From the NCBI GenBank assembly GCA_025267735.1, contig CM046297.1, forward strand, positions 32,576,011 to 32,640,010: a stretch of 64,000 nucleotides of DNA, in the 5' to 3' direction. The stretch comes from Mactra quadrangularis (lineage: Eukaryota; Mollusca; Bivalvia; Venerida; Mactridae). Position 1 is the first letter of the stretch. Every line of letters begins with the position of its first letter. Shown piece after piece: positions 1 through 12,160 of the stretch. The notes under the pieces are model-generated. The model was given only the letters and a program-made list of their open reading frames with translations. It was not told the origin of the DNA and did not search any database. Both the position numbers and the translations under genes were made by a program.

Positions 1-738
1 ATCTTTCTAAAGTAAAAGTGCGCTTTGGTGTTTGCTTCATGTTCAGCCGACTTGAGACGTTTTTATGTTAACCCCTGATCATTAATATCACCTTCAAGAT
101 CGCTTTAAATATCGATTTCATGCAAAGTCATCCACTCTGACCTAGATTTTTACTGTCCGGAATATAAACTTTAAAATTTTCCAGCACGAACGAATGATTG
201 AAACCATTTTGTTACATCACGTCACGGTGATAGAAACATCTCTGAGACTCACAACTTATCGCACTTATCTGCAACTTGGTTCGGTACAAGAAATAGTATT
301 GTTTTCAAGTGTCCGTAAGGAGTTTATAAATTATCGCACCTGTCATAGCAGACGATATGTTTGAATTGATATTTATATAAAGCCGGAGGAACTATTTGCG
401 GATTCTCTACTGAAGTATTTATAAAGACTGAAATTACGGTAGATATATAAATTTGGACTGAGAGCTCCAAACAAATTAAGAAATAAAACATAACACATTT
501 TCTTCCACAACTTATATTTTTATATATCTTGGTATAGGCACAATTCATTATATGTTTGTTGTGTTGAGTCTCAGGCCATTGATTGGAACTTAATGAACCG
601 GTACTCCATAAAATTTCATTATTTATAAAATACATGATATTAATTTGTAATTCACATCATATTTGTAAAAATCTGTGGAATATTTTCAATTTCTACTTAT
701 GAAATGCATTTTATTGTTGTTGTTTTTTTCCAAACTGT

Positions 739-870
739 CAGTGGCGCATACAATAACTCCGCTGATATAAATAATCACTTCAGTACTTCAATACTCTCGA
801 TCACGTATTTATGTACGGGGATTATCGAACATTATCGGGTATTTAAATCAGCAGGGTTAATGTATGCGAC
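739..870. mobile_element. MITE, copy 1 (imperfect terminal inverted repeats)
   Basis: The left end GCGCATACAATAACTCCGCT is repeated inverted at the right end (revcomp TCGCATACATTAACCCTGCT), and both arms continue into GATxTAAAT. A diverged second copy with the same ends and the same interior motif (ggggattatc ... gagtatttaaat) is at 2537-2725. No coding sequence is seen. Confidence 0.7.
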
Positions 871-1411
871 ATGAAAGTTGATCATACTTAAAAATGCTCA
901 TATTTTCTCCGGATTATATATAGATCATTTTTTAAAGTCAACACCAACGTCATTTCAATAAATTTGGTGAAAACAAACTAATTCTTTGTAAAACATAAGG
1001 TGCAAAATGGTAGAAAAGGTCGAAATAGGAATTCTGTGATTCCTAGGAGCTCTGATGATTTCGTCACGTTGTAATAAGTACCTATGTAGATACCATTATA
1101 AGATAATTAACATCGAGGCGTCTCCCCCTCTACATTTCATTTCACTCCAAAGTCATTTTTGCAGTAATTTGTTATAAAAACTATTTTAACACCAGTATAT
1201 GTATATCATATTTGTTTCTATTGTTTCTTTATAAATAAACTATATCATGTACAATGTTTGTGATTGTCGTTCGTCTGTGAGGGTTCCGGTCGTCAGGTCT
1301 GAAATCAAAACAGAAAGAGAATACATAATTATGAAAGAAGGCATCGCTGTTTCCATGTAGGCATCATAATAAACGTAATGTTCCACATAAGGGGAGGTAT
1401 CGATTATGACA

Positions 1412-1500
1412 TCCGAGATCATTCGGAACAACCTCGGCGATCATCTACGAAGATATTTGCGTATATAGAATATCGCCGAGGTAGATCCGAATGATCCGAG
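1412..1500. repeat. Foldback element, about 30-bp arms
   Basis: The arm CCGAGATCATTCGGAACAAC is followed by CTCGGCGAT and is repeated inverted at 1471-1500, with a spacer of about 30 bp. Related ends (ATTCGGAACATCCTCGG) bound a larger element at 28105-28490, so this looks like a minimal member of a MITE family. Confidence 0.65.
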
Positions 1501-1880
1501 ATAAAAATATTCGGAATTATTCAGTTTTTGTGGTATGTTTGGATAATTATCGAATTTATCCATATTTTTTGTCAAGGGAAAGATCATGTGAAAACTATTT
1601 TAGAAACATTATTCTATATATAGAAAGAAGATTTATTTTGAGTAACACTATCTATTTTTAGTTTGAAATGTTTTTTACAGTTAAAGTGTATTTATGGTAA
1701 CATCACTGGAATATTGTTTTTTGTGGCAGCATTTCGGTGGGTCAGTGCAAAATTAGTCTACATCCTTATTCATTTATATGTAATAAGTTGATGTTTTTTT
1801 TTTTGGGGGGGGGGGTTTACCCCTCGATGTGTTTTAATGAACAAATATATCAATAAAGGGTAAATACTTACCAAAGAATA

Positions 1881-2951
1881 TCAGTTTTCAAAATTGTTGA
1901 CAGCTCTACCAAATCTGCGAGAAAAATAAATAATAATTAATGTGTCTGATAAAAGCATAGACCATAGTAACATGTTTGGTTGATATAATGCCCCTTAATT
2001 TCTGTGATACACCAGTTCTTGTCTCCAGGCTTCTTTTTAATAGATGCATACAAGCCCCTCAGCTAGCTCAGTTGGTAGCACGCAAGTCTACTGTTCGAGG
2101 GTTCGTAGGTTCGACTTCCGGACGGGGCAAACTTTTGTGGAGCTTGGTCATTATAATTTCTACGGCAAGTCTCCCTCATACCACTTATCTTAAATCATAT
2201 AGGGCAGATGTCAGTCAATGACAGAGTATTCGCCAAGTATACGACTTATAGCTAAATCTAGTAGCCGTTCCAGAAACGGTGAGTTGGTTGACTGACCGCC
2301 GTTATATAACCTATACAATGAATATTAAATTTTACGGCGTTAAACACAACTTTCAACAACGGCCTTCTTTCGCTCACATTGATCTATGATCGACGGATAG
2401 GTGAAAACCCTGGTTCATTTATGACTAAGCGTTTAAGGTGATTTGAATGCATTTGCTTTAACCATTCGACCAATGAGTCGGACAGAAATATCTTATAGCA
2501 AAGTTATATGGAGCTATGATTTAATCGTATTCAAGTGTCAGTGGCACATTCATTAACTCCGCTGATTTAAATATTCAATGCTTGTTCAATAACTTCCGTT
2601 TACAACTACAAGAATTTATTTTATCAATCCTGTGTACAGGAATACTGTAAAGTGTGTGTACTTTGTACAGGGATTATCAAACAAAAATATCGAGTATTTA
2701 AATCAGTGGGTTAAATGTATCTACCTCAAATAGTTCAATAAAATATAACAATAGTATAAATGATCTTACCTGGGTCGTCCAACCATGGCGTAGTAATTAT
2801 TCAAGGCTTTAATGTACTGAATGTAATCCGATTTGGAACTAAATTCATAAGGTTTAGCTGGTGGAAGTAAAGCTGGGTCTTGTAGAGATGTCACTGTTAA
2901 TGTCAAGGTCATAGCTACCAAGAAGAATAAAACGAGGCTAGATTTCACCAT
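1881..2951 (-). CDS. NPF: Neuropeptide F (NPY/NPF family) precursor, two coding exons
   Basis: Coding exons are 2951-2770 and 1914-1881 (minus), giving 71 residues. The start ATG at 2951 follows a splice acceptor (TTTCAG at 2963-2958) and has a good Kozak context. Residues 1-22 or so are a hydrophobic signal peptide. The mature peptide begins near LQDPALLPP and ends YYAMVGRPRF, then Gly63-Arg64 for amidation and cleavage, and a short 7-residue tail before TGA. The LPP segment, the YIxxLNNYY helix and the RPRF-amide end are NPY/NPF hallmarks. The single coding intron (2769-1915, GTAAGA...CGCAG) splits the penultimate Arg61 codon as AG|A, which is the position conserved across NPY-family genes. 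In molluscs the family is a secreted regulator of feeding and growth acting through NPY-type receptors. The exon continues to a consensus donor (GTAAGT at 1871), so a 3'UTR intron is likely. The very short C-terminal tail is unusual. Confidence 0.93.
2050..2355 (+). mobile_element. tRNA-derived SINE, near full length
   Basis: The tRNA-like head at 2056-2128 has an A box (TAGCTCAGTTGGTAGCACG) and a B box (GGTTCGACTTCC), and its ends pair (GCCCC/GGGGC). A conserved body follows (GTCAGTCAATGACAG, a GTTCCAGAAACGGTGAG core), and the tail ends CCTATACAATG...TTTTACGGCGTTAAA. The same head, body and tail recur across this window. The conserved core resembles the V-SINE type reported from molluscs (the RUDI family); the family name is a suggestion only. 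Confidence 0.85.
2537..2725. mobile_element. MITE, copy 2, inside the NPF intron
   Basis: The ends GTGTCAGTGGCACATTCATT and (inverted) AGATACATTTAACCCACTGA, together with the shared interior motifs, match the element at 739-870. It lies about 45 bp beyond the splice donor of the NPF signal-peptide exon. Confidence 0.65.
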
Positions 2952-3009
2952 GGTTACCTGAAATACGGGAAATGACGTAGTAATGTAAGCTTTGTATGTC
3001 ATGTGGTGT

Positions 3010-4860
3010 GAAAGATGAAAAAACTTGGTCAGAGGTTACTAGACATGAGCTCGAGCTTTATGAGTAAAACTCAGTTTTGTTTTAAAGAAATTTCTTCGTA
3101 GAGTTCTTGGCATCTTAAAATCAATGAGCCGGGCTTTTGGTGCTATATACATGAATCGAAGTGATCCCGATGAAAATTTTACTTCTTATTATATTCTCCA
3201 ATACAATAAGAAGAAAAAAATCATCAAGCCCCTGTGACACAATCTGAAAGTGGAAACATTGGATGACAGAGTTATGTTAAAATTTGATATTGACTTTTTT
3301 AAAATATTTTTTGTGTGACTCACCACAAGACATTGTTAGCTGTTACATAGACATCCTATATCAACATTTGGAATCATGAAAAAACAACTTTAGTAGTTTG
3401 ATAATGTGTTTGGGCTCACAAAAGGTAGGTTATTTCAAGGTGAAGAAAATGTTTTCATTTCATTCTAAATGCGTATTTTGTTTAGTGATTTGTATTTTCC
3501 ACAGTCATGTCAATGCATCTCTTACCAAATACAATGTATAAAAATATATCAGAAATTATGGTTATTTTTCATATATTTAGTTACCCCACCCACTTGATAG
3601 TTATTGATAATTTCAACAATTGATGAACCCTTAATACATAAGATACACATCTTAAAATAATTGAGGATAATTGTAGATAAATTCTTAATTTTATCTTGAA
3701 TGCAAAATCATCACAATGTCATATTTTAGTGTCATCGATTTATTCTCCCGAAATTGGACCATTGTGGTCGTGCTTGAACTTTGTTCTTTGTTTTTAGTAT
3801 AGCTTTTGTAAATTGACAAGATAAATATTGATACAGTAAATATAAACGCCTTCGAAACTACACTTTAGATAAATGATTTATTACATGTTCCTGATAATTA
3901 AACAGTATTTTTATTCAGATCAACTTACATAAGTCATAGTGTTAAATGTTAACACTGAGTTAAACACTTTCATTAGTTGGTATGAATTTATAACTGATAT
4001 ATTTTGTCATCTTAATACATAACAACCAGGTTCATTTTTTTTTATTTAGAGTCTAAAGCTTAACAATTAAGAAATAACTTTTATTTGTCTATGTTTAATC
4101 TTGTAGTACAAAATACGCACGAACTTTCGTGTACGAGCGAATTAAAACTCGAGTGATTAAACTGGCAAATCAAAATGTTTACAAAAATGTTTTCTTTAAC
4201 GCCGTATTAGCATTGTATGTCATTTTACGGCGTCCAGCGCACCTAACATAGCTTTCCTGGACCCTTGTCTATAACCAGTAGAATCTACTCGTTATTATTA
4301 TTATTATTATTAAATTATAACAGAGTTATATCTTTCTGTGAAATAATGCGCTTTATATTATACAATGAAAACGCACGTGACTTTGTTAGAATTAGAAATA
4401 AGATAAACGATAAAATAATACACATAATAATAAATGAAAAAACCACAATGATAAACGAAATGAAATTATTGTTAGAAATGCAACGAAATAAATCCTTTAA
4501 AATCATGATTTATGTAAATTAAAAATAACATATATAGGAAATGTTCGTCAACCTAAGTTTAAGATCATCGAATTTTATTTCACCGAGTGAGTTAAAAAAT
4601 GTTTTGGAGAGTGTCATTGCAACGAGTAAAAATACAATTTTCTGTATGAAAAAAAACCCTGTTAATTTGTGTTTCTGTCATTCTTTTATGATGTAGCAGT
4701 TTTGTATAAAAAGCCAAGTATATAAAAATATATAAAAACATTTGCAACACAAGTGAGTCATTAGATAATAAACAGTTACATTTAAACATTAAAAAATCAA
4801 AACTAGACAATCAAATAAAGTATTGTAACAAGATTCACTATAAAATAAAATATAAAATGT
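3010..4860. other. Intron/upstream DNA of NPF, no exon seen
   Basis: AT-rich sequence. The only recognisable piece is a dispersed-repeat fragment at about 4196-4290 (TTACGGCGTCCAGCGCACCT, then CTTGTCTATAACC) that recurs near 13058 and 27915. Short frames here look like chance open runs in AT-rich DNA. Confidence 0.5.
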
Positions 4861-4867
4861 AACTTAC

Positions 4868-4945
4868 GTTACTGTCGTGCTTTAATGTTCCAAGATATAA
4901 AACTGGTTGTGTTAGATGTTCCGATGGTCAAAATATTTCTGCGAT
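4868..4945 (-). promoter_or_regulatory. Probable 5'UTR exon and TATA/CRE promoter of the NPF gene
   Basis: A consensus donor GTAAGTT lies at 4867-4861 (minus). About 100 bp upstream is TATAAAT (near 4968-4973), and further upstream a CRE-like TTGACGTG near 4990. A TSS about 30 bp below the TATA would give a 70-80 nt non-coding exon spliced to the acceptor at 2958, seven bases before the NPF start codon. Inferred from sequence signals only. Confidence 0.45.
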
Positions 4946-5329
4946 CTGGGATCTGAATATCTTACAATTTATACTATTGTGAATAATTAACACGTCAACA
5001 ACAGTCATATGAATTTAATATAAGTAATAATTGAAAACCATCCCGAGTGATGGATTCTGGATGAATTCATATTTAATATTGTCAAAATCAGATTTGAAAT
5101 TCTTGAATTGAAATTGACTCAGTATAGCTTTTAGCAATTGGATTTTGATAATAGAACTGTTTAGATAATAATCGGTGTTTGTTAGATTTTGTCTCTTCAG
5201 AGACTGGTATCACTATGGGTCAAGCTTGGAGCTAGATATTAAAGTACATTAAAGTTAAGTATGGTCAGTCGAAGGTGGTACTATGTTAATTACGACGTCC
5301 AGTTTGTTATACATGTACGACATTCTTCT

Positions 5330-5620
5330 ACACTTTATATTTCGAAATTTTGATACATTGTATTTATCAAAAATTTATATTCAATATACAATTCTATACA
5401 ATATAAAACATTCTATATTTAGTTTATAATTCTACATTCATTGAACATTATGTATATTTCTTACAATATAAAATTCTAATTATAATTTACATGTAGAGTT
5501 ATATACACTATATAAAAAGTATTTACAATACACAATTTGTTATAAAAAAATTATATAATTCAATATACAATTCTATATACAATATACAGGTTCTTTATAC
5601 AATTCTTGTTACTTTATACT
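5330..5620. repeat. AT-rich imperfect minisatellite
   Basis: Degenerate repetition of ATTCTATATACAATATAC-like units over about 280 bp, immediately 3' of the gene at 5690-8071. Confidence 0.6.
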
Positions 5621-5689
5621 TATTCTCTTATTTTTGCAACAAGTTAAATAGATAACTACATCAAATCACAAATATATAAGCAAAATTGT

Positions 5690-8071
5690 TCATCGCTTGG
5701 CTCGTTTTGGTGACTTGAACTTTCTAAGTGGAACGACCCTTGTTTCGGATCTGCTTTTTTTAACAATTCTTGTATTACTTTCATCATCATCATCGTCGTC
5801 ATCGGTGGCATCTTTTTTTCGCTTTCCCAATACAATGCAAGTATCACTCTTGGATACTCTGGGTACATAAGCGACACCAAAGAGGGGGTTAGCTTGTAAA
5901 CCATGACACTCAGATTCAATGTTGCTCTCGACGTTGTTGAGCCAGGTGGTTACCTTGGTGTTAGATGGACCTTGTCCATCAAAGAGACTATATGAAGATT
6001 GCTGTCTCTGAAGACGACAAATCATAGCTTTAGTTTGTCTAACAATGTCTGGGAACTTCTCAATCCCATCTGTAATTAATAAAGTAAGTCACGTGTTTTA
6101 TTTAGTTTAGTACATGTATGATTTAGTGCACTCCAAAAGACCATGGACAACATTTTGTTTAAAGACTATTATTAGCCGAATCACATTTACACATGCAAAA
6201 CGAAACAATGATTTAATTTAGCAAATACCAAAATCAACATTGATTAGTTTATCAATAAATGTTTCATAACTAGGCATTCATTGCATTTGTAGATATATTA
6301 TTAAAATTGTAAAATTAATTGCGATGGGCATGCAATTTTTTATTTGTCCAAAAACTTTTTGCGAGCAATGATTGCGAGATTAATTACACCAGAAAAAAAT
6401 GTCTGATTTTTCGACAGAAAGTTAGGTTAATAAATTCACCGAGCAGCAAAGCGGATGGACGTATGTTTGTCCTTACAAATCGTGCATGTAACATAAAATT
6501 ACAAAATTACATCATTATACAGTCAGTCTTTGTAAACAAAAAGCAATGGGCTATTTAAAAACATCACTGTTGTAGAAGAGTGATATAGAATCCATTGTAC
6601 AACAGTGGAGACTTTGTTACGTATGCATTTTCCACAAAAGGCTGTAGACCTCAAACACCCAAAATAAACTTGTTGTGAAATGAGTTCTTGGCTAAAACAT
6701 TGTGTACAGACATATGAACAAGTTAACATTACTTACGTTGTGACAACATGTCACGTGATCTCTTCAATAAGAATGTATTATGTTCCATTCTTTCTAATAT
6801 ATCTGTTTCATTTTCCTCAAATACGTCATCAGGCACATCTGAAAATAACAGAAACCCTGAAGGAAACATATAAACCTAAAAATGACCATTAAAATGGTAA
6901 ATTAAAAACGGCATTTAGAAATTTGGTAAAAATATGTCACTGCTATTTAATTTTCACAGTTACGTATGACTTAGAAATATGATTCTTCTAAACCAAAATG
7001 ACTATGTTTGAACGCTAAGGTACTTTGAATTTACTACCAAAGACGGGGTTCTTATTTCTTTAATACATGTACTACACAAAGCAAGTTATACAAGTATATG
7101 TAGATTTGGCATCATTATGATGTTACAAGCAATACTGTGAAAAAAAACCTACAAAAGTCCAGTAACAAAATTGTCCCAATTTTAATAATGAGAGAATTCT
7201 CCAATGGGAGGAGGAGTTTCTCATGTTATTTTTACTTTTGACCTATCTAGTTTAGATATCTAAATGAAGCCCATAAATAGATAAACGTTTGTTGAAAATT
7301 TTAGAGGGGATAGGTAGAAGAAAGTAAAGTTGCAAGATTTTCTGATCCCGCGAAGGTATTCTGAACTGTGTTCTTAATAAATAGTACGCGTTTTTTTTTT
7401 AATTTTTGAAAACAATCTTATAAGGGTATATAAACATTGAATATAATATCTGCATTGAATCAAACTTACCATGTAAAAATGTATCATTCTCATAAATGTC
7501 TCGTGAGCTCACACTTGAAGTGGAACACGTAACCTTGACCTTGTGACGACATATTTTAGATGTCCGATCTTCTGTACTCAGTTTATCTAAAAACAGACAC
7601 GTCTCGTTTTGAAATAGAGGCCATAGAATAATTAGTAATTAACTAGAAAACATATTTTTATAATAAATGATAAAAGTTTGAAATTTAGATAGATAGACCT
7701 ACTATTTATTATCTTACTTAATACTATTTTTTCTCCATTGAAACTCTAAAAAGTTGTGGTAATACCTAATGTTTTAGGTACTGACGACCAAATTCTTCTT
7801 TTGTACTTTTAGTTTCGTTCTACTTTCACTTTGAGTTGCAATAAATAACATGAATAAATCTAAGTGATTTTTTTCATTGGAGGTGTTTGAAATAATATAA
7901 AACACATTTGCATCAGATAAGTGTTTAGTTTCTTTGACTGTGTAAACCTTGATTTGGGAGCTAAAGATAAAAAATGAACTTTTAAGAAATACATCAGAGA
8001 ATAAAAAGTAACATACCTTCAGACAAACTTTCAACAATGGATACCATCTGTATTGTTTGTATACTGGACAT
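5690..8071 (-). CDS. Unrecognised 217-residue protein with acidic stretch and basic tail, 4 exons
   Basis: Exons 8071-8017, 7586-7470, 6838-6737 and 6069-5690 join with phase-1 introns at all three junctions. Each donor is GTAAGT or GTATGT and each acceptor ends in AG, and the frame stays open for 217 residues. The ATG at 8071 has A at -3 and an in-frame TAA just upstream. The protein starts MSSIQTIQMVSIVESL. Its middle is charged and helical (about residues 59-105, rich in E/D/K/R), then comes a seven-Asp run in exon 4, preceded by GKRKKD and followed by KKSRSE. It ends KFKSPKRAKR. Two clusters of basic residues suggest nuclear localisation. There is no signal peptide or membrane segment. 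I do not recognise the family; a nuclear or chromosome-associated role is inferred from composition only. The structure is strong, the function unknown. Confidence 0.85.
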
Positions 8072-8124
8072 AATGTATTTTTTTTAGATGAAATATTGAA
8101 TACGTGTTGCGTCTGTAACGTTAA

Positions 8125-8215
8125 GCTACTATAACACAGCGGTCGCTATGATACAACGTTTTAACGTCATGACGTCATAATCCGGACGTCACTTCATTAA
8201 CGTTCGGTTGATTTA
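8125..8215 (-). promoter_or_regulatory. CRE-containing promoter of the 217-residue gene
   Basis: A perfect palindromic CRE (TGACGTCA, 8170-8177) lies about 100 bp upstream of the start codon, with flanking half-sites (AACGTCAT, GGACGTCAC). The 13-mer CACAGCGGTCGCT at 8135-8147 recurs next to another CRE at 26834-26852. Confidence 0.6.
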
Positions 8216-8219
8216 ATTT

Positions 8220-10035
8220 TAATTATACCATGTCAAGTCACAATTATTCAAGGATAGCACAAAAAGAGCGAACTCTTATTGCCATTGTGGTCCCAATAGA
8301 TGAGTGTAGCTGTGATCGTTAATCGTTTACGTCCGTTTTTGTTTGTAATGTGTCTATTTGTTTAACATTTAGCGTGCTTTATTTATCTCAACTTAATAAA
8401 TAAAATATTTTACATGGCATATTTATAGGCTACAGACAAACCCCGTGTAATTACGATCAACCATTTGATGGTTATGGACATGGTAACGCATCAGGGTGTT
8501 AGTAAAGATTAATAAAGATATAAAGAATAATCAGAATTGGTTTAGTACCAGGAAATAAAAGAATGGTGCAAAGGGTTAGATATGTTAGTATGTTGGCGCA
8601 AAGAGTGCAAAGAAAGATTGTTTAAAAAAAATCATGATCAAGGCATCGCAAATACAATTATTTAAGGAAAATAAATAAAAATGGTAAAGTCTGTGTAGAA
8701 ATCAATAATGACGCAAATAGTACAATGTGATGATGGTGAGGGTTTTAAAATGAGTAAAAAGATACTCTGGTAGTCTGATAAAACAATGAGCCGCAATAAG
8801 GCAATACATGAAGAAAATATTTGTAGCTATGATTGTAACGTAACAAAGTTCGGAAACAATGAGTGCTTTTATCAAGATAAAAAGAACGTCAGTTAAAGCA
8901 CGTACGCGAATCTATACTATTAAATTTGCGAGTTTCCTGTTTTGTGGAAGAAACTGCTTAGCTTTGAATAAATCTTTTGTTTGTCGCTGGAGCACCTATA
9001 TACCGGCATATCAAGTTGACAATTCTTTTTTGACAAAGCCTCTTGATATTTGCAAAAACTGCCAAAAATCAACAAAAATAGTGGGGTTTTTTTTGTGTCT
9101 AAAAATGGTTCTAGATAAAACTAAAAATAGACACGTCAAACCGGAAAATCGAGTTTGATTCTCGACGTGAAGTAAAATATTTCTGATCTTTACTGAATCG
9201 AATGTAATGCCTCTGTCACATGACTGTAACTGTTGTATTATCATGGGGAATCACCCAGAATACGTGCAACCTTCTTGCCATTTTTTGAATATCCACCAAG
9301 CATGCGTTCTTTGTTTTCGAAATAATACCCATAAACGGCATACTCGCCCAATTCTTATATTTTACATTATGCAGAATAAAACACTTCACGTACTTCACAT
9401 TTAATTTCGAGAGATACTGCGATCTGTCTGCGCAGTTCACAAGAACGGTGACAAATTGTTAGTTACAATAATTAGATTCTTATAGAAATTACTGCACCAC
9501 TAAGTATCACTTGAGAGCTATCAGAGACATAGGTAAAAATTTATACGTGTCTGCTCACGCTATCTACCGAAGGTACGCTGACCGCTTCAAAGGGAGCTAC
9601 GAAGCGGTGTAATATGGGAGAACATATTCTCGGTCCATTTTTTCACAAGCAAGCTCAATATGTACCAGCGATGTTTTCTATACGCTGACCCAACGGTCTG
9701 TAATGATTGGACACAGTTGTTAGACAGATCAATATTATTCATGTAATTATTTCAGGTTTCATGTTGAAAGGGATTAAATATCGAGAATTCACTTTTGAAA
9801 TGAAAATACAAGCTCGGGTGACCAAGTTTCATAACTCCATGTTACAATTTCACAGTGTTCAGTCCTTTTAGAACTTGACAAATCCAGATTAAACTTATAC
9901 TTGCAAAATCATATCTCCGATACTACACAATTATCAATTTCAAACCTCCTACAAATATTTTGCAATCTCTTATGATCAAGTTTCATATGGCTTTTAAATA
10001 TGCCTGTTTCGAGGAACAGTTTCGAGAACTGTCAT
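8220..10035. other. No gene seen; repetitive DNA leading into a Helitron end
   Basis: AT-rich. A small inverted repeat (GACCGCTTC ... GAAGCGGT) is near 9579-9607. Overlapping frames on both strands between 8859 and 9440 show no codon pattern or family motif. The 3' part may belong to the Helitron ending at 10071. Confidence 0.4.
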
Positions 10036-10042
10036 TACCTAA

Positions 10043-10072
10043 AGCCCGTGCTTGCACGGGCTCCCATCTAGT
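10043..10072 (+). mobile_element. Helitron 3' terminus (hairpin + CTAG|T)
   Basis: The sequence shows a 9-bp stem (AGCCCGTGC / GCACGGGCT), five bases, then CTAG at 10068-10071 followed by T. Rolling-circle Helitrons end in a GC-rich hairpin a few bases before CTRR and insert between A and T. The 5' TC end cannot be placed, so only the terminus is annotated. Confidence 0.65.
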
Positions 10073-10379
10073 TTAGATTTAATATTTGTGAACATTCTAC
10101 TGTCCATTGGTGAATAAGTTAAAATAGCAGATTTGTAATGTAAGATTGTAGCAATATTATTACAGTTAAAGACAATATATACGATGGACCTAATAAATTT
10201 GATCTACTGTGCAATCCTCTTTTCTTTGTCTCCTCTCGTTCTTCCATCTTTACCTTGCGTGTGACATATGGTTATTTTTATTTAAAAAATCATTTAAGCA
10301 TATTTCCAGAACAAATGCATCATTTCTAATAAAAAGTTAAAGTCAAAACGAATTCACACTAGTGAACACCCCTCTCCCT

Positions 10380-12160
10380 AACACTCTTTTTCTCTCTCTC
10401 TCTCACTCTCTCTGTCTCCTTCTCTTTTTCTCTCTCTCACTCTCTCTGTCTCCTTCTCTTTTTCTCTCTCTCTCTCACTCTCTCTCTGTCTCCCACTCTT
10501 TCTCTCTCTCACTCTCTCTCTGTCTCCCACTCTTTCTCTCTCTCACTCTCTCTGTCTCCCACTCTTTTTCTCTCTCTCTCACTCTCTCTGTCTCCTTCTC
10601 TTTTTCTCTCTCTCTCCCTCACTCTCTCACTCCCACTCTTTTTCTCTCTCTCACTCTCTCTGTCTCCCACTCTTTGTCTCTCTCTCACTCTCTCTGTCTC
10701 CCACTCTTTTTCTCTCTCTCACTCTCTCTGTCTCCCACTCTTTCTCTCTCTCACTCTCTCTGTCTCCCACTCTTTCTCTCTCTCTCACTCTCTCTCTCTG
10801 TCTCCCGCTCTTTTTCTCTCTCTCACTCTCTCTGTCTCCCACTCTTTTTTTCTCTCTCTCACTCTCTCTGTCTCCTTCTCTTTTTCTCTCTCTCTCCCTC
10901 ACTCTCTCACTCCCACTCTTTTTCTCTCTCTCACTCTCTCTGTCTCCCACTCTTTTTCTCTCTCTCTCACTCTCTCTGTCTCCTTCTCTTTTTCTCTCTC
11001 TCACTCTCTCACTCCCACTTTTTTTCTCTCTCTCTCCCTCACTCTCTCACTCTCTCTGTCTCCTTCTCTTTTTCTCTCTCTCTCCCTCACTCTCTCACTC
11101 TCTCTGTCTCCTTCTCTTTTTCTCTCTCTCTCCCTCACTCTCTCACTCTCTCTGTCTCCCACTCTTTTTCTCTCTCTCACTCTCTCTGTCTCCCACTCTT
11201 TCTCTCTCTCACTCTCTCTGTCTCCCACTCTTTCTCTCTCTCTCACTCTCTCTCTCTGTCTCCCGCTCTTTTTCTCTCTCTCACTCTCTCTGTCTCCCAC
11301 TCTTTTTTTCTCTCTCTCACTCTCTCTGTCTCCTTCTCTTTTTCTCTCTCTCTCCCTCACTCTCTCACTCCCACTCTTTTTCTCTCTCTCACTCTCTCTG
11401 TCTCCCACTCTTTTTCTCTCTCTCTCACTCTCTCTGTCTCCTTCTCTTTTTCTCTCTCTCACTCTCTCACTCCCACTTTTTTTCTCTCTCTCTCCCTCAC
11501 TCTCTCACTCTCTCTGTCTCCTTCTCTTTTTCTCTCACTCTCTCACTCTCTCACTCCCACTCTTTTTCTCTCTCTCACTCTCTCTGTCTCCCACTCTTTT
11601 TCTCTCTCTCTCACTCTCTCTGTCTCCCACTCTTTCTCTCTCTCACTCTCTCACTCCCACTCTTTTTTTCTCTCTCACTCTCTCACTCCCACTCTTTTTC
11701 TCTCTCTCACTCTCTCACTCCCACTCTTTTTCTCTCTCTCACTCTCTCACTCCCACTCTTTTTCTCTCTCTCTCCCTCACTCTCTCACTCTCTCTCTGTC
11801 TCCCACTCTTTCTCTCTCTCACTCTCTCTGTCTCCCACTCTTTTTCTCTCTCTCTCACTCTCTCTGTCTCCTTCTCTTTTTCTCTCTCTCACTCTCTCAC
11901 TCCCACTCTTTTTCTCTCTCTCTCCCTCACTCTCTCACTCTCTCTGTCTCCTTCTCTTTATCTCTCTCTCACTCTCTCACTCCCACTCTTTTTCTCTCTC
12001 TCTCCCTCACTCTCTCACTCTCTCTGTCTCCTTCTCTTTTTCTCTCTCTCACTCTCTCACTCCCACTCTTTTTCTCTCTCTCTCTCTCACTCTCTCACTC
12101 CCACTCTTTTTCTCTCTCTCACTCTCTCTGTCTCCCACTCTTTCTCCCTCATTCTTTACA
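10380..12160 (+). repeat. 1.8-kb polypyrimidine (TCTC / CTCTTTTT) tract
   Basis: Almost uninterrupted C and T with A/G only in recurring CACTC and CTGTC interruptions. Higher-order repetition is visible: the block at 10790-11000 recurs at about 11248-11460. A long Ser/Leu-rich frame on the plus strand and Arg/Glu/Ser-rich frames on the minus strand are by-products of the repeat, not genes. Mirror-symmetric pyrimidine tracts can form triplex (H-) DNA. Confidence 0.95.

Noticed and set aside
721..760. CAG followed by TTTGGAAAAA (minus) as the second NPF exon
   Set aside because: The phase does not complete the split Arg codon and the site lies in the end of a MITE. The acceptor at 1915 fits phase and sequence.
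2056..2128. Functional tRNA gene
   Set aside because: Internal promoter boxes are intact, but the same head continues into a SINE body in many copies and the anticodon arm is poorly paired.
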